Assembly (NCBI RefSeq): GCF_947648125.1
Contig: NZ_CANSMR010000030.1
Span: 23,348 to 87,347 of the forward strand
Source of the DNA: an uncultured Bradyrhizobium sp.
GTDB taxonomy: Bacteria > Pseudomonadota > Alphaproteobacteria > Rhizobiales > Xanthobacteraceae
Reading direction: 5' to 3'
Length of the DNA: 64,000 nt
Of the stretch, positions 1 through 8,586 are shown piece after piece. The position numbers and the translations under genes were made by a program. Below the pieces are notes generated by a model. The model saw only the letters and a program-made list of their open reading frames with translations. It searched no databases and was not told the origin of the DNA. Within the stretch, counting starts at the first letter, position 1, and each line of letters begins with the position of its first letter.

Positions 1-2852
1 TCGAGATCAAGTCCGAGCAACCCAAGGCAGAGCAACCCAAGGCGGAGCCGGCCAAGTCCGAACAGGTAAAGTCCGAGCCGGTAAAGTCCGAGCCGGTCAA
101 ACCCGAACAGGCCACGACCGAACAACCGGCGCCCGCGCCCGGCAAATCGGAACAGCCGAGATCCGAGTTGCCCGGTTCGGAGCTGCCGAAGATCGCCGCG
201 GCGCCGCCGGCCGAGGTCGAGAAAGCCGCTGCACCGGCCGCGTCGGGTGAGGGCAGCGCTGCGGCGGAACAGAGCGACGCGCCTAAGCCTGCGCCTGCTG
301 CGGCCGCGCCGGTGATGGAGGCGCCGAAGCCAGCGGCGGCGGCATCGCCGCCTGCCGAGGCCCGCGCCGGCGCCAAGTCTGCTGCCAGGTCCGCGGTCGA
401 AGCCCAGCGCGACAGCGACGGGTTGCGGGTGATGTTCTCATTCCCCGGCGCGACGCCGGCGGCACTGTTCCGTCGCGCCGACACGGTATGGATGGTGTTC
501 GACACGCCTGAGGCGATCGACGTCGATCCGATCCGCGCCAAGGCCGGCTCGCTGATCTCAGACGTCAGCCGGATCGCGCTAGAGAAGGGGCAGGCGGTGC
601 GTTTCCGCCTCAACCGGCCGCAGATGCCGTCACTCGAGAGCGACGACCGGTCACGCGGCGTGAGCTGGACGCTGACCTTCGCCGACCGGGTGCAGAAGCC
701 GCCGCTGCCGCTCAGCGTGGTGCGCAACATCAGCGAGCCCTCGCTCGCCAATGTCAGCGTGCCGCTCGCCAATCCCGGCCAGCTCCACAGACTGATCGAT
801 CCCGATGCGGGCGATACGCTCTGGGTCGTGACCGCGCCGCCGCCGACCCGCGGCATCATCAAGCGGCAGGACTTTGTCGAGCTCTCGCTGCTGGAATCGA
901 TTCACGGCGTCGTGGTCCATCCGAATGCCGACGACGTCAAGGCGGAGGTCGGCGCCGACAAGGTGACGCTGGGCCGGCCCGGCGGCCTGACGCTGTCATC
1001 TGCCGACGTCGCCGCCGAGCGCGCGACCGCGGCGGTGAAGCCGCTGTTCGATCCGGACGAGTGGCGCAAGAACCAGTCGGAGAATTTCCTCAAGCAGCTC
1101 GACGGGCTGATTGCGGCGGCCTCGACGGCCAATGCCGAGCAGCTGCCGCAGGCGCGGCTCGATCTCGCCGATTTCTACATGGCGCGCGGCATGTACCAGG
1201 AAGCCCATGGCGTCGCCAATTTGATGCTGTCCGAGAGCAAGCGCGGCAGCGAGGCGGCCTCCGTGGTGATGGTGCACGCGGTTGCCAGCATCCTGATCGG
1301 GCACCCGGCGCAGGGCCTCAAGGACCTCGCCAATCCCGTGATCGGCAATGGTTACGATTCCCAATTGTGGAAGGGGCTTGCCTTCGCGCGCGAGGGCAAA
1401 TGGCCCGAGGCGCGCGAAAAGTTCAAGAACGCCGAATTCGCGGTCGCGACGCTGCCGCCCGATCTGCAGCGCATCGTCACCATGGATTCAATGAAGGCCT
1501 CGCTCGAGGTCAAGGACTATGCCGGCGCTGCGCGGCGCAAGAGCGATCTCGACGTGGTCGGCATTCCCGACGAACTCAAGCCCGCGGTTGCGGTGCTGCG
1601 GGGCCGGCTCGCCGAAGCGCTCGGCCAGGAGAAGGATGCGCTCGACGCCTACCGCTTCGCCGCCAATTCGGCCGACCGGCAGGCCGCCGCCGAAGGCAGA
1701 CTGCTGGAGACGCTGCTGCGGCAGAAGCGCGGCGAGATCGGGCGCGACGATGTGCTGAAGGAGCTCGAGCTGTTGTCGATGCTGTGGCGCGGCGACAATA
1801 TCGAGCTGAAGACGCTGTACGTGCTGTCGAAGATCTATGCCGAGACCGCGCGCTATGCCGATGCCTTCGCGGTGACCCGTGCGGCGACCCGGCTGCAGCC
1901 GAACGCGCCGGAATCGCGCCAGGCGCAGGATGCCGCCTCGGCGTTGTTCGTGCAGCTCTATCTCGGCCCGAAGGGCGACGAGATGGCGCCGATTGATGCG
2001 CTCGGCACCTTCTACGACTATCGCGAGCTGACGCCGATCGGCCGCCGCGGCGACGAGATGATCCGTCGTCTCGCCGACCGTCTCGTCGGCGTCGATCTGC
2101 TCGACCAGGCTGCCGACCTGCTGCAGTACCAGGTCGACAAGCGGCTCGAAGGCGCGGCGCGCGCCCAGGTCGCCGCGCGGCTTGCGATGGTCTATCTGAT
2201 GAACCGCAAGCCTGACCGCGCCATCGGCGCTCTGCGCTCGACCCGGATCGCGGACCTCTCCGGCGAACTGCGCCAGCAGCGGCTGCTGCTCGAGGCTCGC
2301 GCGCAGAGCGACGTCGGCCGGCACGACCTCGCGCTCGACATCATCTCGAACATCACCGGGCGCGAGGCGATCCGGCTGCGTTCGGACATCTATTGGGCGT
2401 CGCGGCACTGGCGCGAGGCGTCCGAGCAGATCGAGCTCTACTACGGCGACCGCTGGCGCGACTTCACCCCGCTCAACCCGAGCGAGAAGGCCGACGTCAT
2501 CCGCGCCGTGGTCGGCTACGCGCTCGCCGAGGATGCCATCGGGCTGTCCCGGTTCCGCGAGAAATACGCGCCGCTGATGTCCGGCGATGCCGACAAGCTT
2601 GCGTTCGACGCGGCCAGCAAGCCGGTCGCGACCTCGAGCGCCGAGTTTGCCCAGATCGCGCGGATGGCCGCGAGCGTCGACACGCTCGACGGCTTCATTC
2701 GCGAGATGAAGACCCGCTTCCCCGACGCCACCGCCCGCGCGCCGCTGCCCGATCCGGTCACGACCGGATCGCTGCCCGACGCCCCAAAGGCCGGGCCGGT
2801 CAGCACGCTGCCGGTCATCAAGGGCGAGCGCCGCGCCAGCGCGACGCCGTAG
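1..2852 (+). CDS. Large TPR-repeat protein, 5' end outside the window
   Basis: The frame is open from the first bases, so the true start lies upstream; the first in-window ATG is at 168. The first 55 or so codons are short Lys-Ser/Ala-Glu-Pro/Gln repeats, then an Ala/Pro-rich stretch to about residue 75 counted from 168, which looks like a disordered linker. A beta-rich segment follows (about 80-290) and then a long helical array with TPR character (about 300-830, e.g. LADFYMARGMYQEAH). An Ala/Pro-rich tail ends the protein. No enzyme motif is visible. It probably acts as a scaffold, perhaps in the envelope or with the flagellar apparatus encoded 8 kb downstream, but that link is only positional. 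A palindromic repeat begins at its stop codon. Confidence 0.8.
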   Translation, partial: EIKSEQPKAEQPKAEPAKSEQVKSEPVKSEPVKPEQATTEQPAPAPGKSEQPRSELPGSELPKIAAAPPAEVEKAAAPAASGEGSAAAEQSDAPKPAPAAAAPVMEAPKPAAAASPPAEARAGAKSAARSAVEAQRDSDGLRVMFSFPGATPAALFRRADTVWMVFDTPEAIDVDPIRAKAGSLISDVSRIALEKGQAVRFRLNRPQMPSLESDDRSRGVSWTLTFADRVQKPPLPLSVVRNISEPSLANVSVPLANPGQLHRLIDPDAGDTLWVVTAPPPTRGIIKRQDFVELSLLESIHGVVVHPNADDVKAEVGADKVTLGRPGGLTLSSADVAAERATAAVKPLFDPDEWRKNQSENFLKQLDGLIAAASTANAEQLPQARLDLADFYMARGMYQEAHGVANLMLSESKRGSEAASVVMVHAVASILIGHPAQGLKDLANPVIGNGYDSQLWKGLAFAREGKWPEAREKFKNAEFAVATLPPDLQRIVTMDSMKASLEVKDYAGAARRKSDLDVVGIPDELKPAVAVLRGRLAEALGQEKDALDAYRFAANSADRQAAAEGRLLETLLRQKRGEIGRDDVLKELELLSMLWRGDNIELKTLYVLSKIYAETARYADAFAVTRAATRLQPNAPESRQAQDAASALFVQLYLGPKGDEMAPIDALGTFYDYRELTPIGRRGDEMIRRLADRLVGVDLLDQAADLLQYQVDKRLEGAARAQVAARLAMVYLMNRKPDRAIGALRSTRIADLSGELRQQRLLLEARAQSDVGRHDLALDIISNITGREAIRLRSDIYWASRHWREASEQIELYYGDRWRDFTPLNPSEKADVIRAVVGYALAEDAIGLSRFREKYAPLMSGDADKLAFDAASKPVATSSAEFAQIARMAASVDTLDGFIREMKTRFPDATARAPLPDPVTTGSLPDAPKAGPVSTLPVIKGERRASATP

Positions 2853-2954
2853 AGCATTTCGGTTCTGATTGAATCAGAACCGAAGCTCTAGATTCTTGTC
2901 TTGACGCGTTTTCTTCACGCGAACCGGTGTCCACTTCGCTTGAAAACGCTCTAG
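2851..2954. repeat. Bipartite palindromic repeat, copy 1 (inverted)
   Basis: Two parts. A hairpin at 2851-2890 has arms AGAGC..TTCGGTTCTGATT and its complement and overlaps the TAG stop of the upstream gene. A core at about 2902-2954, read on the minus strand, matches cores at 15137, 28022 and 60713; it has inverted GCGTTTTC/GAAAACGC ends around an ACCGGT centre. No T-tract follows, so it is not a classical terminator. Confidence 0.8.
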
Positions 2955-2966
2955 CGGCGCCAGCCC

Positions 2967-3803
2967 TCACGGGCCGGGAGACACCCACGCGGTCGAAATG
3001 ATCCCTTTGGCGTCGAGTGCGATGCGCCAATGCGACGCGCCGTTCTCATGCCTCATGCTGTAGACGTCCTCGCCCTGGGCGCCGACGCCGAGGAAGCGGG
3101 TGGATTCGATCGCGCCGAGGTCGGCGAGGAAAGGCTGCAGGTGCGGCAATTGCTCGCGGGTCGCGGCGGCGAGCGCAGGGGCCATGTCTGCATAGTTGGG
3201 TTGTCCCGATGCGACTCCCTCGAACAGGCGGCGGAGTGCGGCTTCGGTTCCGGGAGCCGGTGACTGGCTCTTCACGCGCTCCGCGGTGCGATCCGCAATC
3301 TGCTTCGCGGTCGCGGCGTCGATGCGCGGCATCGGCTTGTCGCCGTTTTGATGCAGGATCAGTGATGTCGCTTGACCGTCAGTGGCGATCACAAAGCTGA
3401 TCTGCGCGTTGACCTCCCTGGCGAAAAACTCGGTCTGGCTCTCCGCAAAAAACGGTACGGCACGCTGCCCGGTGAGCTGGATCGTCAGGTGATGATCATC
3501 GCGCGTCACGCTGAGGACGGCCTGATCGCTGAGCTGGTAGTATCCCGCATAATTATCGAGCACCGCTGTCGCGACTGCGATCTCATGCCGCACGGCGTCC
3601 GGCGGCGATTGCGGGGCGAGAGGTGGCACGTCGTCAGGTCCACCGGCGGCCTGTATCCGCGCCGCCAGCGTGTTCCAGTCGCGCTGACCGAACAATCTGG
3701 CGATCAGCTCCAGGCTGTCGCTGTGGGTGATAGGGATCGATTTGGCGGCGAGGGCTTCGCGCAGCGTCTGCGCCATGGCCTTGGCATCACGAAAGTCGCG
3801 CAT
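2967..3803 (-). CDS. Glyoxalase-related protein with a DUF3471-like middle domain
   Basis: 278 aa, no signal peptide. The N-terminal 50 residues (MRDFRDAKAMAQTLREAL, then LELIARLFGQRDWNTLAARI) match the short glyoxalase-related domain often found as a cap on other domains in proteobacteria. Residues about 85-160 (NYAGYYQLSDQAVLSVTR) resemble the beta-rich C-terminal domain of serine beta-lactamase-like proteins (DUF3471 type). The C-terminal part (about 190-278) is alpha/beta and unassigned. Role unknown. The start has AAGG about 8 nt upstream. It stands alone and diverges from the small gene at 4074. Confidence 0.75.
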   Translation of the reverse strand: MRDFRDAKAMAQTLREALAAKSIPITHSDSLELIARLFGQRDWNTLAARIQAAGGPDDVPPLAPQSPPDAVRHEIAVATAVLDNYAGYYQLSDQAVLSVTRDDHHLTIQLTGQRAVPFFAESQTEFFAREVNAQISFVIATDGQATSLILHQNGDKPMPRIDAATAKQIADRTAERVKSQSPAPGTEAALRRLFEGVASGQPNYADMAPALAAATREQLPHLQPFLADLGAIESTRFLGVGAQGEDVYSMRHENGASHWRIALDAKGIISTAWVSPGP

Positions 3804-3967
3804 GGGATCAACCTTTGCATCGACGAACGGAAAGCGTCAGGGGCTTGCGTTGCTGACCCGTTCGTGCGGGCAAAGGAAGCCTGAAACCTGGCTTGATACG
3901 TTTACCATCCCCGGGCGGGGTGCAAGCGGCGGGTGGTATCGACCCGGCCCAATGTTCGCCGGGGACC

Positions 3968-3985
3968 TGCAATTTGTCAATTGCA
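3968..3985. promoter_or_regulatory. Inverted repeat in a divergent intergenic region
   Basis: TGCAATT-TGTC-AATTGCA, 7-bp perfect arms with a 4-nt loop, between the genes starting at 3803 (minus) and 4074 (plus). The loop contains the complement of TTGACA. It could be an operator; nothing identifies the regulator. Confidence 0.3.
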
Positions 3986-4073
3986 ACAGCCCGTGATCGC
4001 GTGCGTCCTCTCGACATTTCGCTGCCAAATCGGCAACCATGGCTGATGTCGCCAGCCGGGAGGACGTCGTCAC

Positions 4074-4313
4074 ATGAGCAAGCCGATCAAGACCGAAGCC
4101 GAACTCATCGCGATGGCGCGGGCCGAGTTGAAAGTCCATGCCGACTGCCCCGATGGCATCGACATCTCCGTGCTGCGCGACGGCGACAGCTGGGAATTCC
4201 GCGCCAGCGCCAACGAGGCCACGGTGGCGCGGCCCGGCTACCCCGAATGCGTCGCGATGCTGGTGCAGATCGGCGATCACCTCAGCAAGCAGTATGACGT
4301 GAGGGCCGACTAG
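4074..4313 (+). CDS. Small conserved hypothetical protein
   Basis: 79 aa, soluble and acidic, with no signal peptide or membrane segment. A good ribosome binding site (GGGAGGA, 9 nt upstream) supports the ATG. The sequence alternates charged residues with a WEFRASANE stretch. I do not recognise a named family, though the length and composition are those of small cytoplasmic proteins conserved in Bradyrhizobium. It diverges from the glyoxalase-related gene across 270 bp. Confidence 0.65.
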   Translation: MSKPIKTEAELIAMARAELKVHADCPDGIDISVLRDGDSWEFRASANEATVARPGYPECVAMLVQIGDHLSKQYDVRAD

Positions 4314-4473
4314 CGCATGAATGCCCGTGGCCGCTTGCCCCAGGGGCGGCACGCAGGCGGACAGACATGCCAATGTTAACGCGATGGGCCACAGGCGACA
4401 TTCCCGACCTCGATTGTTCAACTGAATTCGTGCTATCGCTTAGAGCTCTATTGAACCTAAGCATTCCCGACCC

Positions 4474-5067
4474 ATGCTTGCAGTCTTACGCAGCCGGAAA
4501 GCAATGCTCCTCCTCGCTTTGGCGGGTTCGCTGGCGATCTCGGTCGGACAAGCCTTTGGCGATGACGAACAGGTCTGGGCGGCATTGAAGCGAGGCGGCA
4601 TGGTTGTCCTGCTGCGCCATACCCACGTCGATATGCGAGAAGGAATAGGGCACCTCGCGCCCGGAAACTGCGCCGAGGAAGTAAACCTTTCTTCGCGCGG
4701 CGTTGAGCAGGCCAAGCGGATTGGCGAGGCGTTCCGTGCGCACGGCATTGCCGTCGGAGAGGTCCGGACCAGCCCGTATTGCCGTTGCATCGACACCGGC
4801 AAGCTTGCGTTCGGTCGCGCCATGCCTGTCCAATATCTGATGCCGCCAGGCGTCTTATCCGAGAGTCAGGCAACGTCGAATGAGGAGCGGGTCTTGCAAG
4901 ACATCCATGCGTACCGGTCTTCCGCGAACTTGGTGATGATCACCCACGATCTCAACATCTCAAACATCGTTCTTGAACCATCGATCGCCATGGGGGATTT
5001 CTTTGTTCTTCAGCCCAATGGGACGAGTTTCGATGTCATCGGCAGCATTCAAATGGGCGGCAAGTAA
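4474..5067 (+). CDS. Histidine phosphatase family protein, exported
   Basis: 197 aa. An N-terminal hydrophobic segment (about residues 10-28, MLLLALAGSLAISVG) ending in QAFG looks like a signal peptide, so the enzyme is probably periplasmic. The phosphoglycerate-mutase-like core follows: VLLRHTHVD near residue 47 with the phospho-accepting His, SSRGVEQAKRIGEAF, RTSPYCRC with the second Arg, and the late His in MITHDLNIS. The usual Gly or Ala after the RH pair is Thr here. Substrate unknown. The ATG at 4504 is an alternative start. Upstream 160 bp holds no other gene. Confidence 0.8.
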   Translation: MLAVLRSRKAMLLLALAGSLAISVGQAFGDDEQVWAALKRGGMVVLLRHTHVDMREGIGHLAPGNCAEEVNLSSRGVEQAKRIGEAFRAHGIAVGEVRTSPYCRCIDTGKLAFGRAMPVQYLMPPGVLSESQATSNEERVLQDIHAYRSSANLVMITHDLNISNIVLEPSIAMGDFFVLQPNGTSFDVIGSIQMGGK

Positions 5068-5115
5068 GAGGTCGATCTCAGAGTTGATCAGGTTGCCTCC
5101 AGCGAAAGACTCGTA

Positions 5116-6075
5116 ATGGACCGCATCGACGCCATGAAGGTCTTCGTCGCGGCGGTCGACGAGGGCAGCCTTGCCGGCGCGGGACGGAAACTGCGGCGCT
5201 CGCCGGCGGCGGTCAGCCGGGCGATCGCGTTCCTCGAGCATCATGTCGGCGCCGAGCTGCTTCACCGCACCACGCGGTCGCTGAAGCTGAGCGAGGCCGG
5301 CCAGCGCTATGCAGCGGCGTGCCGGCGCATCCTCAGCGAGCTCGAGGAGGCCGACATCTCGGCCGGCGGCGAGCGGTCGGCGCCGCGCGGCACGCTGACC
5401 ATCACCGCACCCGTCGTCGTCGGCGAGGACGTGCTGCGGCCGCTGCTCGATGCCTTCCTGACGGAACATCCGGCGGTGTCAGTGCGGCTCGCGATGCTCG
5501 ATCGCACCGTCAATCTGATCGACGAGGGCATCGACGTTGCGCTGCGCATCGCCAATCTCGCCGATTCCAACTTCATCGCGATCAAGCTCGGTGAGGTGCG
5601 CCGTGTGGTCGCGGCGTCGCCGGGCTATCTCGCGCAGCATCCCGTGATCGGCGAGCCGGCTGATCTCGCAAAGCACCAGATCATCGCGATGACGCATTTC
5701 GGGCTCGACTCCTGGAGCTTCCCGCCGGCCGCGAAATCGAAGGTCGCGCGTGCGGTCCAGTTTGCGCCGCGGCTGGTCGTCAACACGGTGCGGGCGGCGG
5801 TCGCCTCGGCCAGCGAAGGGCACGGAGTGACCCGGCTGTTCTCGTATCATATCGCCGAGGAAATCCGTGATGGACGGCTGCAGATCCTGCTCGCGAGCGA
5901 TGAGCCTCCGCCGTTGCCGGTGCATCTGCTGGCGCCGCAGGGGCGCATCGACGTGCCCAAGGTGCGTGCCTTCGTCGATTTCGCGACGCCGCGGCTGAAA
6001 CGCTATTTCGAGCGGCTGTCGCGCGAGGCCAGCCGGGCCAGTCGTTCGCGCCGCGGAAGAGTGTCTGCCGAATAG
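5116..6075 (+). CDS. LysR-family transcriptional regulator
   Basis: 319 aa, normal LysR length. An N-terminal winged helix-turn-helix (residues about 3-60: MDRIDAMKVFVAAVDEGS, then AVSRAIAFLEHHVGAELLHR) is followed by a periplasmic-binding-protein-like effector domain (about 90-290: LTITAPVVVGEDVLRP, DEGIDVALRIANLADS). The sequence resembles the CrgA/DsdC-type LysR subgroup that controls neighbouring oxidoreductases. It lies 88 bp upstream of, and in the same direction as, the SDR gene at 6164, which is the obvious candidate target. The C-terminus is Arg/Ser-rich. Confidence 0.9.
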   Translation: MDRIDAMKVFVAAVDEGSLAGAGRKLRRSPAAVSRAIAFLEHHVGAELLHRTTRSLKLSEAGQRYAAACRRILSELEEADISAGGERSAPRGTLTITAPVVVGEDVLRPLLDAFLTEHPAVSVRLAMLDRTVNLIDEGIDVALRIANLADSNFIAIKLGEVRRVVAASPGYLAQHPVIGEPADLAKHQIIAMTHFGLDSWSFPPAAKSKVARAVQFAPRLVVNTVRAAVASASEGHGVTRLFSYHIAEEIRDGRLQILLASDEPPPLPVHLLAPQGRIDVPKVRAFVDFATPRLKRYFERLSREASRASRSRRGRVSAE

Positions 6076-6080
6076 CGGGC

Positions 6081-6099
6081 ATTCGCACGAAATGCGGAT
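6081..6099. promoter_or_regulatory. Candidate LysR-type site before the SDR gene
   Basis: ATTCGCA-CGAAA-TGCGGAT, an interrupted palindrome with one mismatch and a T..A spacing compatible with LysR boxes, followed by TATCTAGCTT as a possible -10 region. It sits between the LysR gene and the SDR gene. Assignment is by position only. Confidence 0.35.
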
Positions 6100-6163
6100 G
6101 TATCTAGCTTGTTCTCCATCGAGGCGGCGCTGTCGCAGCCTCAGCAACAGATGGAGAGAAATC

Positions 6164-6874
6164 ATGGGTGCAGAGCAGAAGGTTGCCATCATCACCGGTG
6201 CGTCGCAGGGGATCGGCGAGGCGCTCGTCAAGGGCTATCGCGATCGCAACTATCGCGTCGTCGCCAATTCCCGCAGCATCAAGCCGTCGACCGATGCCGA
6301 TGTGCTGGCGGTCCCGGGCGATATCGGCGATCCCGAGGTCGCCGATCGCATCGTCAAGCAGGCGCTCGCCCGCTTCGGCCGGGTCGACACGCTGGTCAAC
6401 AATGCCGGCATCTTCGTCGCCAAGCCGTTCACCGATCATACCGATCAGGACTACGCGGCGGTGCTCGCGACCAACCTCAACGGCTTCTTCTACATCACCC
6501 GCCGCGTGGCGAAGGAGATGGTGAAGCAAGGATCGGGGCATATCGTTCAGATCACGACGAGCCTGGTCGACCACGCCAACAGCAACGTCCCCTCGGTGCT
6601 GGCGTCCCTGACCAAGGGCGGCCTGAATGCGGCGACCAAGTCGCTTGCGATCGAGTACGCGGCCAAGGGCATCCGCGTGAACGCAGTCGCGCCCGGCGTG
6701 ATCAAGACGCCGATGCACACACCCGAGACCCACGACTTCCTCGCCAAGCTGCATCCGGTCGGTCGCATGGGCGAGATGAAGGACATCGTCGACGCCGTGC
6801 TGTTCCTGGAGGGCGCGGGCTTCGTCACCGGCGAGATCCTGCACGTCGACGGTGGCCAGAGCGCCGGTCACTGA
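6164..6874 (+). CDS. Short-chain dehydrogenase/reductase lacking the usual active-site Tyr
   Basis: 236 aa from the ATG at 6164, chosen because GGAGAGAA lies 6 nt upstream and the protein then begins directly before the Rossmann strand. Cofactor motif GASQGIGEA (about 12-20) and NNAG (about 78-81) are present, as is the C-terminal GEILHVDGGQSAGH. In classical SDRs the catalytic motif is Tyr-x-x-x-Lys; here the aligned segment is ASLTKGG, so Lys is kept but Tyr is Ala. Either another residue serves, or activity is altered. Neighbours: LysR regulator upstream, tautomerase 22 bp downstream, so a three-gene unit is likely. Confidence 0.88.
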   Translation: MGAEQKVAIITGASQGIGEALVKGYRDRNYRVVANSRSIKPSTDADVLAVPGDIGDPEVADRIVKQALARFGRVDTLVNNAGIFVAKPFTDHTDQDYAAVLATNLNGFFYITRRVAKEMVKQGSGHIVQITTSLVDHANSNVPSVLASLTKGGLNAATKSLAIEYAAKGIRVNAVAPGVIKTPMHTPETHDFLAKLHPVGRMGEMKDIVDAVLFLEGAGFVTGEILHVDGGQSAGH

Positions 6875-6896
6875 CGAGCACGATCGGGAGCCTGTG

Positions 6897-7136
6897 ATGC
6901 CTGTTGTCACCATTCAGGTCACGCGTGAGGGGACGACGCCGGGTGCGTCGTCCACCACGCCGGAGCAGAAGGCCGCGCTGATCAAGGGCGCCAGCGAGCT
7001 GCTGCGCGACGTGCTCGGCAAGCCCATGGAATCGACCTTCGTCATCGTCGAGGAAGTCGACACCGACAATTGGGGCTGGGGCGGGCTGCCCGCGCTGGAC
7101 TATCGCAAGAAGCTCGCGGCGGAACGAAGCCGCTGA
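6897..7136 (+). CDS. 4-oxalocrotonate tautomerase family protein
   Basis: 79 aa, starting MPVVTIQVTREG; Pro-1 is exposed after Met removal and is the catalytic base in this family. The GTG-ATG context and the need for Pro-1 decide the start at 6897 over a longer frame. The length slightly exceeds the typical 60-75 residues. It follows the SDR gene by 22 bp and is probably co-transcribed with it, suggesting that both work on the same small carbonyl or enol substrate, which is not identifiable. Confidence 0.85.
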   Translation: MPVVTIQVTREGTTPGASSTTPEQKAALIKGASELLRDVLGKPMESTFVIVEEVDTDNWGWGGLPALDYRKKLAAERSR

Positions 7137-7150
7137 GTCCCGGGAGAGAG

Positions 7151-7266
7151 TTCACCCCTCACCCGGATCGCATCTGGCGATGCGACATAGCCGAAGCTTT
7201 GCTTCGGCGTCGCTACGCACGGCCGCCGCAGGCGGCCTATGCCTCTCCCACAGGGGGAGGGGTGAA
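7151..7266. repeat. Palindromic intergenic repeat (TTCACCCCTC ... GAGGGGTGAAG)
   Basis: The element begins TTCACCCCTCACCC and ends GGGGGAGGGGTGAAG, so its ends are inverted. It contains nested palindromes (CGAAGC-TTTG-CTTCGG and GGCCGCC-GCA-GGCGGCC). Such elements are common between genes in Bradyrhizobium genomes. It separates the tautomerase from the MFS gene. Confidence 0.7.
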
Positions 7267-7344
7267 GAGACGGCGCGATCGCTGCGAGCGATTGCTGCGA
7301 TCGCAACTAATCATTTTTAATGAACGGACAGAGGGCCTACTGCG

Positions 7345-8586
7345 ATGTCCATGTCAGCCAATATCGAACATCACGGGCGTCCCCACGCTGAGCCGCATCG
7401 CGATGCAGGCGGGCCGTTGTGGCTGTCCGCAGCCGCGGGACTGTGCGCCTCGCTGGTCGGGCTCGGGCTGGCGCGCTTTGCCTACACGCCGCTGATCCCG
7501 GCGCTGATCGCGGCCAAATGGTTCACGCCGGCGGAAGCGGTCTATCTCGGTGCCGCCAACCTTGCCGGCTATCTCGCCGGCGCGCTGATCGCCCGCGATC
7601 TCGGCGCACGCGTCGGCTCGGTGTGGGCGCTGCGCGGCATGATGGTGCTGGCCGCCATCACCTGCTTTGCCTGCGCGGTGCCGATCTCCTTCATCTGGTT
7701 CTTCGGCTTCCGCTTTCTCGCCGGCATCAGTGGCGGCGTGATTATGGTGCTGGCGGCGACCGCGATCCTGCCGCACACCGCGCCAAGCAAGCGCGGCCTG
7801 ATCGGCGGCGTGATCTTCGCCGGTGTCGGACTGGGTGTCGCTGCGTCGGGCACGCTGGTGCCGTTGTTGCTGCAGCAGGGCGTCAAGCAGGCCTGGTACG
7901 GCCTTGGCGTGCTGTCGGCGGTGCTGACATTGATCAGCTGGAAGGCGTGGCCGGCGGACGTGCCTCCCGCGCATGGTGCTGCCGAGCCGCAGGTCGCGTC
8001 GCACAGTGTGCGCTCGCCGCTGGTGATCGCGCTGTGCGTGGAATACGGCCTCAATGCGCTGGCGCTGGTGCCGCACATGGTGTTCCTGGTTGATTTCGTC
8101 GCCCGCGGCCTCGGGCAGGGGATCGCGGCGGGATCGTATTACTGGGTGCTGTACGGCATCGGCGCCGTGGTTGGCCCGCTGCTATCTGGACATCTCGCCG
8201 ATCGCGCCGGCTTCGCTGCGGCGCTACGCGCGGCGTTCCTGATCGAGGCGGTTGCGGTCGCGCTGCCCGCCGTGACGAATTCACCTGCCGCGCTGATCGT
8301 GTCGAGCCTCATCGTCGGCGGCTTCACGCCCGGCATCGTGCCGCTGGTGATCGGTCGCATCCACGAGCTGATCCCGCATTCCGCCGCGAGCCAGCGCTCG
8401 GCCTGGGCGCAGGCGACCACGACCTTCGCACTGTTCCAGGCGGCGGGCGCCTACGGGCTGTCCTGGTTGTTCGCGCAGAGCGGCGGCGACTATGCGCTGC
8501 TGTTCGTGATCGGTGCGGCCGGCGTGGCTGTCGCGCTGGCGATCGAACTGGTCAGCGTCGTCGCGCTGGGGCGCAAGCGGAGTTAG
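7345..8586 (+). CDS. YbfB/YjiJ-type MFS transporter
   Basis: 413 aa with about 12 predicted membrane segments starting near residue 25. The early motif GLGLARFAYTPLIPALI is characteristic of the YbfB/YjiJ branch of the major facilitator superfamily. The central loop (about 205-220) is short and hydrophilic. Substrate unknown. The gene is convergent with the aminotransferase gene; their last four bases overlap. Confidence 0.88.
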   Translation: MSMSANIEHHGRPHAEPHRDAGGPLWLSAAAGLCASLVGLGLARFAYTPLIPALIAAKWFTPAEAVYLGAANLAGYLAGALIARDLGARVGSVWALRGMMVLAAITCFACAVPISFIWFFGFRFLAGISGGVIMVLAATAILPHTAPSKRGLIGGVIFAGVGLGVAASGTLVPLLLQQGVKQAWYGLGVLSAVLTLISWKAWPADVPPAHGAAEPQVASHSVRSPLVIALCVEYGLNALALVPHMVFLVDFVARGLGQGIAAGSYYWVLYGIGAVVGPLLSGHLADRAGFAAALRAAFLIEAVAVALPAVTNSPAALIVSSLIVGGFTPGIVPLVIGRIHELIPHSAASQRSAWAQATTTFALFQAAGAYGLSWLFAQSGGDYALLFVIGAAGVAVALAIELVSVVALGRKRS

